DNA of 64,000 nucleotides from positions 682,001 to 746,000 of the forward strand of contig JAUKTV010000011.1 in assembly GCA_030549205.1 (NCBI GenBank), given 5' to 3'. The notes beneath the pieces were generated by a model. The model was not told the origin of the DNA, made no database searches, and was given only the letters and a program-made list of their open reading frames with translations. Positions 53,954-64,000 of this stretch are shown here, piece after piece; the first letter of the stretch is position 1, and each line of letters opens with the position of its first letter. Position numbers and translations under genes: made by a program. This stretch comes from Apiosordaria backusii. Its lineage: Eukaryota; Ascomycota; Sordariomycetes; Sordariales; Lasiosphaeriaceae.

Positions 53954-55284
53954 ATGTATCTCGCATACTTGATCCCTCTGGGCCTCGCAACTTTCGCATC
54001 TGCCCAGTCTTTGACCACAATTCTAACAGAGAATAATACTACATTAAGCACATTAACTAGTATGAGTGCCCCAAACGCCCACAAGCCGCAGCATAACTAA
54101 CATCTCAAAGGCCTCCTAGCACTAGTCCCAGATGTCGTCCAAACCCTCTCCACAGCCCAAAATGTCACCATTCTTGCCCCCTCAGACGCCGCTTTTGCCA
54201 AACTGCTGTCAAGAAACCCCCGATCCGCAGAGCTGATGAGAAACCGACAAGCCTTGGCAGGCGTGCTCCAATACCACGTCCTAACGGGCAAGCTCCTCTC
54301 AACCGAATTCTCAACGACCCCAAAGTTCCCCTCGACATTACTATCAACCCCCTTTGCCAACGTCACCGGAGGGCAAAAGGTGCAATTAGCCCTCGTCAAT
54401 GAAACAGCGAGGGTGTTCTCAGGGTATAAGCAGATGGCCTCCGTCGTCACAGCCGTGCGTCCATCTTTCACCCAACATCCCTTGAACACACCTCGACAAC
54501 GGTAAAACTGACCCCAAAAACTCAGGATCTCGAATTCGACGGCAACAACGCCCTCCACATACTCGACACCGTCCTAACCGTCCCCGCCAACCCCCTCCAA
54601 ACAGCCATCAACACAAACCTCACCTCCTTGGCCGGTGCCCTCACCACCGTCCGGCTAACCGACGGCCTAAACGCCCTCACAGACGTGACGATCCTCGCCC
54701 CCTCCAACGAAGCCTTCCGAGCTATCGGCTCCGCTGTCGGCTCCCTCTCCAACAGCGACCTCGCCAACATCTTGGGCTACCACGTCCTCCCCGGGCGGGT
54801 GCTGTTCAGCACTGATTTTTTGAGCGCGGACCAGATGGTCTTGACCACGCTGCAAGGGGGGATTTGACCGTCAGGAGGGATGGGAGTCAGGTGTTTGTCA
54901 ACTCGGCGAGGGTGGTGCTGGGGGATGTGATTACGGGGAATGGGGTGGTGCATGTTTTGGATAAGTGAGCCTCTCCCTCTCCCTTAGCCTTGTTTTCCTC
55001 GAAGAGTGGTGGGGATGGTTAGTCTTGTGTATATACTAACCTACAGATTTAGTGTTCTGAATCCTTCTAATACAACAGCTACACCTGACCCTGCGGCAGC
55101 AACACAAGCACCTGCTTTTGCGGGGGTTCAGGCTGTGGTGGAAGCGCCGTTTACTTCTGGGATTGTCCCCACGGCGACGTTCGTGCCGGCTACGGTACCA
55201 TTGAATGGAGGAGGCGTGCTTGCGGCGGTGCCGACGGGCGTGATGCTGGCTGCTGGGGCGGCGGTTTTGGCGGCGGGGATATAA
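53954..55284 (+). CDS. Fasciclin (FAS1) GPI-anchored protein with a 1-base frameshift
   Basis: Four exons (53954..54059, 54111..54454, 54526..54964, 55047..55284) are supported by GT-AG junctions and branch points. A signal peptide (MYLAYLIPLGLATFASAQ) leads into two FAS1 domains: the first has TILAPSDAAFAKLL and GVLQYHVLTG; the second has VTILAPSNEAFRAIG and NILGYHVLPGRVLFSTDFL. A Thr/Pro/Ala-rich linker and a hydrophobic GPI signal end the protein. FAS1 proteins mediate cell-surface adhesion. The reading frame breaks inside exon 3 at a run of six G (54856-54861): as written, translation stops at TGA (54865-54867). One more base would restore DLTVRRDGSQVFVNSARVVL and the rest of domain two, and the last exon is in that restored frame. 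No intron can explain it. It is a sequencing error or a young pseudogene. Confidence 0.78.
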
Positions 55285-56180
55285 TAAGATTTTTAACATG
55301 TTGTTTCGTCCTGTTGATTTCATAGAATTGCTCGTTCTCAGAAGTCTCGAGTAGGTTCGGTAGATCTTGTTGTATACCTTGTTCATCCCCATCAGACGTA
55401 TCGAGTAGGACCAGTAGATACCTATCTTGATGTAATCTTGTTCAATAGAGAGGTCGAAATAGTAACTGCATTTCCACCAGTCTATCATCCAGCTTATCAA
55501 TGTCCTGTTTCCTTCAGATGCCGTGCATGGTAATCCAGAATTTCAGTCCGAGATGTCTAAGCCTGAATCTGTTGGGAGGACGAGATTGGTAAGGGGATGG
55601 GCTGCATGATGGCTGAAGAGGAAGAGGGCGTGGATCACAAGCAGTATGTTCTCAACCCCTTTAAACCTCACCTTGAACTGACCGGAGCTGAGGCACTCTA
55701 CGCCCCGGTGGAGACATTGACCCATTGGTCCTCGCCCCCGAAGTCATTCTTACTGTCTCACCCGATCACCTTTCTTTTTCCCCAAGAAGGAGGACATGAG
55801 TGGTGACCTAGAGCGCGAAAACGATGATATGCAACTATCCGTGTTGGCACAATCTTGACTAAGCGTGTATGCACTTGGGCTTGATATTAGCCGAGCTTTC
55901 ACCGTTACCACCGTTAACCTTGCCAAGCGCGACATTCCGTCATGGGACCTTGTGCTGTGGGAAGCGTTTTCGGCTGGCAGCAATCAATCAATGGGCATTT
56001 TTGGTGTCCAAATTGTCGATTAGCAATCCTATTCACCACCACCACCACCACCACCACCACCTCTACCTTACGAATTCTTGCGCTCGCCGCCGCCGACCCC
56101 TAACAATACCGAATCGATTTCCACGACTCGAACGAAATTTACTTGCGAAAAAAGAAAGAGACAGAGAAGGATTTATCAAA
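55285..56180. other. Intergenic region with (CAC)n microsatellite
   Basis: Contains a run of about nine CAC triplets (56035-56062), 120-150 bp before the Isd11 start, probably in its 5' UTR. No supported gene; frames through the triplet run encode poly-His or poly-Thr only by composition. Confidence 0.55.
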
Positions 56181-56729
56181 ATGGCTACCCCGCGCCCGGA
56201 GCAAGCGCAAAAAGTGCTTTCGCTGGTATGTTCCTATTTTAGAAAAGAATCTTGCCAAGTGAGAAATAAATTGCTGATGATTGTGTTGGGGATATGGTTC
56301 TACAGTACAAGCAACTCCTCCGCCAGTCCTCCCAGTTTGGCAACTACAACTTCCGCGAGTACGCCAAGCGACGGACGAGGGACGCCTTCCGGGAGAATAA
56401 GAATGTCGAGGAGGAGAGGAGGGTACAAGAGCTCGTGCAGGAGGGGTTGAACCAGCTGCATTTACTCAAGGTGGGTGATTTCTTTCTAGAAAGGGAGCAG
56501 ACAGAGTATGAGAGGAGAGGGGAATAGAAGGGCTGACATATTGAAATGGACAGAGGCAAACGATGATCAGCCAGTTCTACAAGCATGATCGCTTGGTGGT
56601 AGAGGGTGGGTTGTCTGGGAAGGACAAGAGCGGGAAAGTGCTGAGGCAGAAGGATACCGGGTAAGTTTTGTCTCTTGTGTCTTTTGCGTCTGGGGAGTGA
56701 TGCTGACAAAGTTTGACAGCTGGGATTAA
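56181..56729 (+). CDS. isd11: LYR-motif protein Isd11 (LYRM4), Fe-S cluster biogenesis
   Basis: Four exons (56181..56225, 56306..56470, 56554..56660, 56720..56729) give 108 aa. Exon 1 ends exactly before the LYR-like tyrosine, so the motif reads LSL-YKQLLRQSSQF across intron 1 (LYK variant). The family features follow: NYNFREYAKRRTRDAFRENK, then VQELVQEGLNQLHLLKRQTM and ISQFYKHDRLVVEG. Isd11 binds and stabilises the cysteine desulfurase Nfs1 together with acyl carrier protein in the mitochondrial matrix, supplying sulfur for Fe-S clusters. Length fits the family. The last exon is ten bases and adds only the final Gly-Trp-Asp and stop. Introns are 80, 83 and 59 nt. Confidence 0.93.
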
Positions 56730-57636
56730 GCACATCCAGCAAAAAGGGAAGTTTATGGATGGAGCGCAGGTTCAGTGGCTGTTTATATAAAATAACTAGC
56801 AACAAGGACTTTTTCCGCAGGTAGGCAGGCGTTTTGTTACAGGGACCAGCACGGATAAAGGGGATGTCTTTACGGTGTTCATGTCAGGACAACGATATCA
56901 TGTGGTGGCGGTGGCTGGAAAAAGAATCAAGACTCAACTTCATCCTCTATGAAGCCCAAAAGAGGGACTAGCCTCTGTCTGTCTTTGGGAGCCGTGAAGT
57001 TGAGTCTCGGTATTGGCGGCTACTCCAGTGTTTGCTCGGGTATACGAATATTGTTCTATCCGAGTAATGCACTGTGCATCATCTCAACACGCGAGGCTGG
57101 TGCTGCATAACACGCGAATTGGGGCGCAAACAACCGCGAATCGGATCGCATCGCAATCAATCAAGTCTCTTTTCCAAATCAAGAAAAACACGTTGCGCTT
57201 TCTTTTCGAAATTGATTCCACCCATCCATCAGTGATTTATCCCAGCGACAGTATCCAGCACAGTATCAATTGACATAACCAGTGCCCGTTACGAAAGCAA
57301 AGCGCCCCAAACCCGCCCTTGATACCGGCCGACCGAACCAAGTCAACCTTGTTGCGACCGATCATCATCCTTCCCAGTCCTCGCCGGTCTCAATTTTGCG
57401 CCACTGTCGTCGGTGTCGCGACGCCACTACCATACGTTGCCTGTGAATCCACAAATCCCCTGCGCCCTTACCTGAACCTTGGTTGCTTCCGCCGGAATCT
57501 AGACACCGGACACCGAAGCCGTTTACGTGAGGTCTACCACGGGCTTCCAGGTCCGGTCCGTCCGGCACGTGCAGGATCGTAGTGGTTGTTGACTGTTGCA
57601 TTTTGCTTGGTGCTATTTTTGTTCGGCTGTTTCTAG
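56730..57636. other. Intergenic region
   Basis: 0.9 kb between Isd11 and the next start codon. No gene recognised. A possible promoter and leader occupies the last few hundred bases. Confidence 0.5.
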
Positions 57637-59679
57637 ATGGCGCCTCTGGTAAGGCCCTTTTTTTTAAAAAAAATTTTGTTTAATATATCCAACCACCCCC
57701 ATGAAAATCGAAATCAAAAACCGAGCAATTGGGGATGTCTGGGAAGTAGATCGAGAAGGTTAATTTGGACTTGTGGTTGCACCGAAATAGCAGTATAGGA
57801 CGGCGGCACAGACGAGAAGGGGAAATAGAGCTGGCGCGGCTGAGCATGATGATTTTGAAGGTATGTTGCCAAACTCCCCAGTTCGCGAAACAAGTGACTG
57901 ACAAATATGTTGTTGATTAGGGCTCCCCGTTCGACAATGGACGCGCGGTGACGTAAACGTGGGCATGGGCTCTCCCCCGGACGAGAACCAAGAGGACGAT
58001 ATCTGGGCGATAGAGTTGCCTTTTGGCATGCCCAAGGACACGCCATTGTTGCCGCAACATTCTCAGGAGCTTCTTAGGCTTATGAGGTCCGGCAGGGTGT
58101 ATAAGCGACCTCCACCTGAGGATGAAGATGAGGATGTTGACTTTGGTGTCAAGGGTGATAAGAAGGAGTCGGAGCCAGGAAGTGAGGGCTTCACGGTCAG
58201 GACGTGGAAGCAGATGCCCAGAAGTGCAGAGTCTCCCTCGGTGTCACACTTGGCGAAAAGACACAAGGGTACGATCACGCTGGCGAGTACGGCGAGTGTG
58301 GCGCATATACCGGGGCCGACGATCACAAGGGCGACAGTGAGGAGGATTGATGCGGCAGGAAATCCGTATGAGCAGACGATCACTCTGAGTAAAGGACAGC
58401 AAGTTGATGGTGAAATCATCCGTACAACGGTCGTGCCGGCGCCGGTTGCTGCGGCTGGCGAGGCGCTGGGACAGCAGGCGACACCCGTCAAAAGGAGACC
58501 GCCCCCACCAAAGAGAAAGCCTAAAGGACCAGGGAGGGGAAGGAAGAAGGGGATGGGGAAGATCGGGGTATTGCCCTTGCCTGCTACCAGATCGAAGCAA
58601 CAAGCAACTGCTGGGGTCGAGGCTCCCCCCGCAGTCAAGATCGAAGATGCACCTGGTGAGGGTGCTTCAGGGGTAAGTTCTTCCCACCCGAGACTTGTCA
58701 GGTAACAAATCGTGTGGCTAACAATGATGAACAGGTTGTCATCAAGTCCGAGGAGAATGGTGATGCGACAGGCCAGGATACCGAAATGGCTGATAACTCC
58801 GTCATTCCTTCCGATGAAGAGGAGGGTGATGAGGGAGATGACGGAGATGAAGAAGGCGAAGAGGAAGGTGGTGACGAAGAAGGCGGTGGTGAAGAGGCAA
58901 CTGCGACGCCTGAAGTAGGTAACACTGCAAACGACCTCGAACGGGCTACAGAGCTAGTTCAGGGTCAAGACCAAGACCAAGAAATGGTAGACTCGGACGC
59001 TGCAGAGGTTATTCGACCAAGTTCGGTTGAGGAACCCGAAGACCAGAAGCCACCTCGTCGCGCCACTCCGGAGGAAGAGGTCACCATTTCCAAGCCACGG
59101 TTCCAATTGGGCCCACAATTCAACTCGCCCCGAGCGGAAGGCAGTCCCTTGAAGAACGTAATGGTCCTGTCGCCAACCGAACCAGCCACCACTTCCGCCG
59201 CAGCTGGCTACCTCGATGTCCAGTCCACTACGGTATCAATGGACGTTGACTCTGGAAACACCCAAGCAAACATTCTCGAGTCATCTTCATTGGAAGCATC
59301 GGCTACCATGCAACAAGAATCAGTTGTCACCACTGAAGCCCCAGTCGTTCCAGAGCCTACCATGTGTGCACCACTAGAAGCAGAGCAACAACCGCAACTC
59401 TCCCCACCGACAGCCGAGCCCACTACGACATCTGAAGCATTCGCTCCCTTCACAACCCTAGTCCAAATTCCAGAAGTATCCCTCCAACCGCCCCTTTCGC
59501 CTACTCTTCTTGCGGTGTCTGAGCACCCCCAGCCCAGAGAAGAAGAAGCAGAAGGCGGTTTCGATCTGCTAGGCAGCCTAGAAGCAGAGCTCGACAGGCA
59601 AGACTCGATCAGCAACGATGCTAGTGCTAGTGGGAGCAGGGCTGATACACCTTTGCCCCCGTCAAAGGAGCAGCAATAA
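57637..59679 (+). CDS. Acidic, lysine/proline-rich probable nuclear protein, function unknown
   Basis: Four exons (57637..57648, 57794..57860, 57921..58672, 58735..59679) give 591 aa with all phases consistent. Exon 1 encodes only MAPL. Exon 2 encodes YRTAAQTRRGNRAGAAEHDD and is flanked by a TAGCAG tandem acceptor, so one Gln may be added. The conserved-looking core follows: DDIWAIELPFGMPKDTPLLP, HSQELLRLMRSGRVYKRPPP, FTVRTWKQMPRSAESPSVSH, GPTITRATVRRIDAAGNPYE and ITLSKGQQVDGEII. Next is a basic AT-hook-like patch (KRKPKGPGRGRKKGMGK), then a Glu/Asp-only stretch (residues about 295-325) and a Pro/Ser/Thr-rich tail. Basic-then-acidic composition suggests a chromatin- or RNA-associated nuclear protein, but I recognise no characterised family. 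The first exons rest on splice signals only. Confidence 0.75.
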
Positions 59680-59781
59680 AAGTCGCCATCGGCAGTAGCT
59701 TCTTAGAGGGGTGATTATGATGATGTTTTTACGGATTTGGCCAGATGGAGGCGGTTTCATGTCTACAAGCGGCTCATTGAA

Positions 59782-60405
59782 ATGTGGTTGTCGTTGCTTA
59801 CAGAGGAGGAAGAACGAGGGAGTGGAGTGGTTCAATCCAAGAGAGTGGCTCAATCCAAGAGAGTGGCTCAATCCAAGAGAGTGGTTCAATCCAAGAGGGT
59901 GGTTCAATCCAAGAGGGTGGTTCAATCCAAGAGGGTGGTTCAATCCAAGAGACAGGACGAGGTTGGTGGAACCGAGTTTGGTAAAAACTCCTCTGGTGAA
60001 AACGGGTTTGACGATGGTGGCAGCGATGATGGTTGCGTTGGTAGCGGTGGTAGCTGCAAAACACCACTCCCATGCCCGTCACAACCACCCACGCCGCCTC
60101 CTTCGCTACCAGTTCACCTATCATCTCTGGCTCCACCGCCGCCTTCTCCGCCACCTCCTTCTCCTCCCCCAGCACCTTCCTCACCACCTCCTCCTTCACC
60201 ATCATCATCGCCCTCATCATCGCCGTCATCATCGCCATCGTCATCATCATCGCCATCGCCACACCCCACTTCAAGACAGCAGAAAAATAAAAATCGTCGG
60301 CCTTGGCGATTTGGTAGAAGGATGGCCTCGTTTGGCAGCCGCTCTCGGGATTTTGTGAGAAGGGTTCTACGTCCTCAAAGAGGAGGGGGTGTCCGCAAGA
60401 GATGA
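59782..60405 (+). CDS. Questionable low-complexity ORF over an 18-bp repeat
   Basis: The frame starts MWLSLLTEEEER, passes through seven VVQSKR/VAQSKR hexapeptides made by the 18-bp repeat, then a Pro/Ser-rich segment (PPPPSPPPPSPPPAPSSPPP) and a basic end (RRPWRFGRRMASFG...). The other two plus-strand frames and one minus-strand frame are also long here, because the repeat lacks stops in every frame. One of them (60072-60290, plus) would give an Ile-rich membrane-like segment from an ATC/TCA run. Composition alone cannot decide which, if any, is translated. Confidence 0.25.
   Translation: MWLSLLTEEEERGSGVVQSKRVAQSKRVAQSKRVVQSKRVVQSKRVVQSKRVVQSKRQDEVGGTEFGKNSSGENGFDDGGSDDGCVGSGGSCKTPLPCPSQPPTPPPSLPVHLSSLAPPPPSPPPPSPPPAPSSPPPPSPSSSPSSSPSSSPSSSSSPSPHPTSRQQKNKNRRPWRFGRRMASFGSRSRDFVRRVLRPQRGGGVRKR
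59827..59952 (+). repeat. 18-bp minisatellite, seven perfect-length units
   Basis: Seven contiguous 18-bp units (consensus GTGGTTCAATCCAAGAGR) fill 59827-59952 exactly. Units differ only at the fifth base (T or C) and the last base (A or G). These variants fall in blocks (units 2-3 share C; units 4-6 share a final G), which indicates stepwise amplification. Confidence 0.97.
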
Positions 60406-61027
60406 CAAGACGAGGCGAATACTGTCTTTTTCCTTCGAGGAGATTGACGTTTCCTTCAAGAAGTTTTTTTAGCGTTTGTGGTTTCGGTGTATTCTCTTCG
60501 AAGTAGACGGATGGTTTTTTTGGATTGTTTTGCTTGGTTTTGGATTAAAGGAGGAATACCAGACAGCGTATACAAGATTACATATACAAGACAGGGCTTT
60601 TTTCCTCTTGATATCATGAAATGACGGCCGTGATGCTGTGCAGACTGGGCTGAAGTAAACAAACTTGGAGAGCGGAAGCTCTGGATCAATACCCCTACAG
60701 CCTTGTCCAAAAAAAGTAAACCAGTATATTTCCAAGTTGAAAAAGAAAAAGAACTACTGCGCTCATTAAAAATCCATCACTTTTCACTCCATAGCTAAAG
60801 TCAAAAAGCAAAGCTAACATCCCGATTCCTTCCCAGTGTACCCTAGTGCCTGCCCATTTTTTCGTATTCCTGCAGGCCAAACAAGGTCAAAAATCCTCCC
60901 CAAAAGCAGAACCAACTAATTCCTACGAACGACGCTCAAGGTTGCTGATAACACACGGGATTCCCGTGTGTTTGGATCTGTCCAACTCCCGCTAAAAAGA
61001 AGAAAAATTCCAAGACGGTTAACAAAA
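60406..61027. other. Convergent 3' region
   Basis: AT-richer sequence preceding the stop codon of the minus-strand transcription factor. No gene recognised. Confidence 0.5.
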
Positions 61028-64000
61028 CTAATACCCAGTATACATATGCGGCGTTCCTACCCAATTTTGCATGGTGGATGGCACCCCATCACTCATATAA
61101 TAGCCCAGCTCATTCTCATACCCATCGTTCATTGGCAGGCCATGATACGGATAATAAGACTGCGGCGCCGTCCGGGGATCATACGGTGCTCCAGCTGGGG
61201 GTCCCTGTCCCTGTCCCTCAGCACCGTGAGGATCATGTAGCCCAGGACCAGGAGGTCCTGCAGCTGAACGATGATCAAACGCCTCCAGCAATAGACCCAG
61301 ACCGTCAGTTGACTGCCTTCCCCCACCAATGGGTGAGAGCTGCGCATGTTGCTGTGGCGGCGATATGACCTGCTGTTGCTGCTGGGGAGTATGCGGCGGC
61401 GGCCCATTAGGTAGCGGTAGCCTCAAACTAGGGTCGATATACAACTGATGAGAGTTAGCTGGAGGGGGCAGCCCTTGTGGTAACGGCAAAATGGCAGAGC
61501 CAGGACCACCGCTGCTCAGAGCAGACAATGATGGTGACACAGCCCCGCTATGGTTCTTGTTGCCTTCGTTCGAGGTCGTCGGCGACGGCAAGAGACGCGG
61601 CTGGATTGGCGTAAACACGTCCTTGAGCGCGGGCTCCAGAACATGAGGGATTGGCTCTCTCTGGATTGAAGAGGCTAAGTCTCCTGAAGATGAAGATGGT
61701 GGAGGGGAAGTAGAAGAAGTGGGGTGGGGTTGTGTGATGTTCGAACTCGGAGCACTCACGCTATCGGCCATGCCGCCTTGCGATTCTGCCGCCATAACTG
61801 TTTTCATCCTAGAAAACTTCTCCAAATGATCATACCACCTAGCCGCGAGCGGCCAGATGTGTTTGCTTTCATCAAGAATGCCGAGGATGTGCTGGACAAT
61901 GTGTGGCGCATTACGGACGAGCATAGGATCGAGGCATACTAGTGAAGCGTGAGTATGTATTTCTTGAGCAGAGCACAGGAGACTTACATTTAGGATATTT
62001 GCACAAATAACATGTTAGAAAGCCACAGGTGTAAACGCAGAAAGCCTGGCTTTGGTTAGCATAGCCTCTGGCTACTGCAAAGAAAGTTGTTCCTACAGCC
62101 ATCTGGGCTCCAGGACCCTCGTCAGGGGCCCTATCCCCATACTGGATTTGGATCTGCTCATACAGCTCCTTGACATTTCTGAACAACTCTTGCGCCATAT
62201 CGCCCCAGAAGTGTACCAGTGCCGCATTCGAAGTGTCATGGTTTATCATGCTAAATTCATGTGGTCAGCGCGGCCCCAGATACAGCGTTGAGTCAACACT
62301 CACTCGTGTATATATGCCTTTCGAAGCACGATATTGCAGAGCCGTGGCGTCATCGTCACACCAAGATATGCCTTTACGCGACCAGCATTAGCTTTGGCCA
62401 CAATATCATAGTGCTCTCAAACTTACCAAGTCATGCCCCTCCTGCTTATACCCCTTCAACAGCAGGGTGCTCCACCGATGATCATTTGGTAAGGAAGCCT
62501 CCCACTCGGCCAACCTCCTCTCCAACTTGGCATACTGACTAGTTGGCTCCCACGGTCTTGCGCTTTTATCGTGACTAATGGCTCGCCTCGAAATCCCGCC
62601 CCAATAGTAATGCGCTTGAATCAACGAAGCAAACAGTGATCTCCCCGGGTCGGCAATCAGCTCCGGTTTCTCCAACGCGGGCTGAGTGTCTTCGAGAGCA
62701 GCTCTCGACTTCGGCTCGCGGGCGGCAGCAAAGTCCTTCTCGTCACAGGGAAGCAGTGCCGTGATATCACTTGCTGCCAGCAAGACGGGCGACCGCGGCC
62801 CAGAGTGCAGGTTGTCCTGGCTATGTAGCATCCACTACAGCCTATGTTAGCAAGACGCCTTTTTCTACCCGAATGGACGACCAAACTCACCAAAGTCCTT
62901 CTCGCCGACTCAGCCTGAATCACCAACTCCTTTGTAGGGTTAACCAGCACATACGTCTCCTCCCTATGCAACTTAAGCAAAGTCGCCATCCTCATCGCGA
63001 TCGCCATATTTACCGAGCTCCTATGTGTTAACGCACTCCCCTGCTGAGCAATACTCAATAGATAGAACGCCTGGCACCTCTCCAAACTGGGCTCCCTATA
63101 CAGTTCCGCCACCGCCGCAGTCGAAGCATGTTCCATAAAAATCTCTGCCGCATTCACTGCGCTTCCATACCTCTCCACCAACGACGGCGTCAACCTCGCA
63201 CTAACACTCAATATTCCCAATAGTAAAAACAAGCTAACCGACCGGTGATTCACCCTCAGTTTCTGGATAAACCTCTGCTTGGGTATAAACCCCAGCTGAA
63301 AGTAATGCCTCGTGAAGTTGTTCACCGCATCCAGGATATCCTCCAACGGGGGCAGGGCTCCCCAATTTTCAGGGCTGCGGGCACTGAGTTTTCCTCCGGG
63401 GCTCGAAATGGCTGTTGCGTTGGCCGAGAGCTGCTGCTGCTGTTGCTGATCCGTTTGATCCTTCCGGGACTTGTCCCGCTTGCCGTTCTTGTCAGCCCGG
63501 GTCCGAGGGTGCCGGTACTCGCGGTCTTCATCTGGTTGACCACGAACGGGGAAGACACTTGGTACATTAATCAGCTTTCACACATGCACAAACATATCAC
63601 TACGAGTATGGAGTGAATGGTATCTCACCAGTCTTCTGGTCCAAGTCCTGCAACCGTGCATGCTTGGCAAGGCGGTTTCCCCTTGTCGGTTTGGTTGCAT
63701 TTGCTTCTCAAACGACGGCATCTAGAGTCAAGGCAGGCAAAATTATGTCAGGTCAAGTTGTTTCACAGCAGCTAGCATAAGAGGTGACAACTGGAAATTG
63801 GAACAGGAGGGGATGGGTGACTGGAGCCTGTTGGTACACATGCACCAACCAAGATCCCGAGTGCTTTGATCAGCAATGGATAGACAGAACGAACAACACG
63901 CACCTTCGGCAGGCAATAGGAGCTCTCCTTTTGGCGGGTGGATCAGCTGGTGGAGGGACCTGTGGTAGCTGCTGTTGAGGCGGTCCTGGAACTACCGGTA
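61028..64000 (-). CDS. Zn2Cys6 fungal transcription factor, 5' end beyond window
   Basis: Seven exons are visible, complement(61028..61938, 61988..62250, 62304..62371, 62427..62834, 62891..63557, 63629..63721, 63904..>64000), all in phase. The binuclear zinc cluster is spread over three exons: RRAPIACRRCRRLRSKCNQ, then KGKPPCQACTVAGLGPEDCV, with all six cysteines in normal spacing. A proline-rich segment precedes it and continues off the edge. The fungal-specific regulatory (middle homology) domain follows: ILDAVNNFTRHYFQLGFIPK, SVNMAIAMRMATLLKLHREE, ESARRTLWMLHSQDNLHSG. The C-terminal 250 residues are disordered, Pro/Gln-rich (TPQQQQQVISPPQQ), and likely activating. It should bind CGG-containing promoters in the nucleus; its targets cannot be told from sequence. 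Neighbouring genes do not form an obvious regulated cluster. Confidence 0.92.

Overview
The window is nuclear DNA of a filamentous ascomycete, most likely a sordariomycete of the Sordariales (Podospora/Chaetomium type). The evidence is short introns (mostly 48-90 nt) with GTRNGT donors and CTAAC/CTGAC branch points, a moderate GC content, Pro/Thr-rich GPI-type proteins, a Zn2Cys6 regulator, and tef1 with the long intron typical of fungi. No bacterial-type operon, CRISPR array, intact transposon or rRNA was seen. No tRNA gene was recognised by eye. The species assignment is inference.

Left part (1-29.6 kb), mostly conserved genes: a proline-rich GPI-anchored wall protein; the kinetochore protein CENP-O/Mcm21 (-); a fungal PD-(D/E)XK-like protein broken near its 3' end by a perfect 155-bp tandem duplication; an SLC33-type acetyl-CoA transporter; a Ded1-like DEAD-box helicase (-); the ribosome-assembly factor Ipi1 (-), divergent from a dynein roadblock light chain; a 1,079-aa uncharacterised protein; a CREG-like FMN-barrel secreted protein (-); ribosomal protein eS30 with a 14-nt microexon and four upstream CACGTG boxes; an F-box-like protein (-); and a Tgl1/Yeh-type steryl-ester lipase with six coding exons.

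Middle part (29.6-38.6 kb), gene-poor and accessory in character: about 5 kb without an intact gene but with decayed reading frames, short tandem repeats, a 22-bp perfect palindrome and a 26-bp inverted repeat followed by 30-bp repeats. It carries an aminoglycoside-phosphotransferase-fold kinase (-) and an orphan 287-aa protein. A dispersed repeat found near 37.9 kb has a second copy near 6.5 kb.

Right part (38.6-64 kb), again conserved: an RTA1-like seven-helix membrane protein; a Bor1-type anion exchanger (-); translation elongation factor 1-alpha (-) with a 5-nt first coding exon and a 5' UTR intron; a long tef1-SER2 intergenic region; phosphoserine phosphatase (-); PAPS reductase; a two-domain fasciclin GPI protein with a one-base frameshift in a G6 run; the Fe-S biogenesis LYR protein Isd11; an acidic, proline/lysine-rich protein of unknown function; an 18-bp x 7 tandem repeat; and a Zn2Cys6 transcription factor (-) whose 5' end lies beyond the window.

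The genes are independent transcription units, not a pathway cluster. Loose themes are translation (helicase, Ipi1, eS30, tef1), sulfur/serine metabolism (MET16, SER2, ISD11) and membrane transport. Exon boundaries were derived by hand from splice consensus and reading-frame continuity; for every multi-exon gene except the frameshifted fasciclin gene, the summed exon length is a multiple of three.
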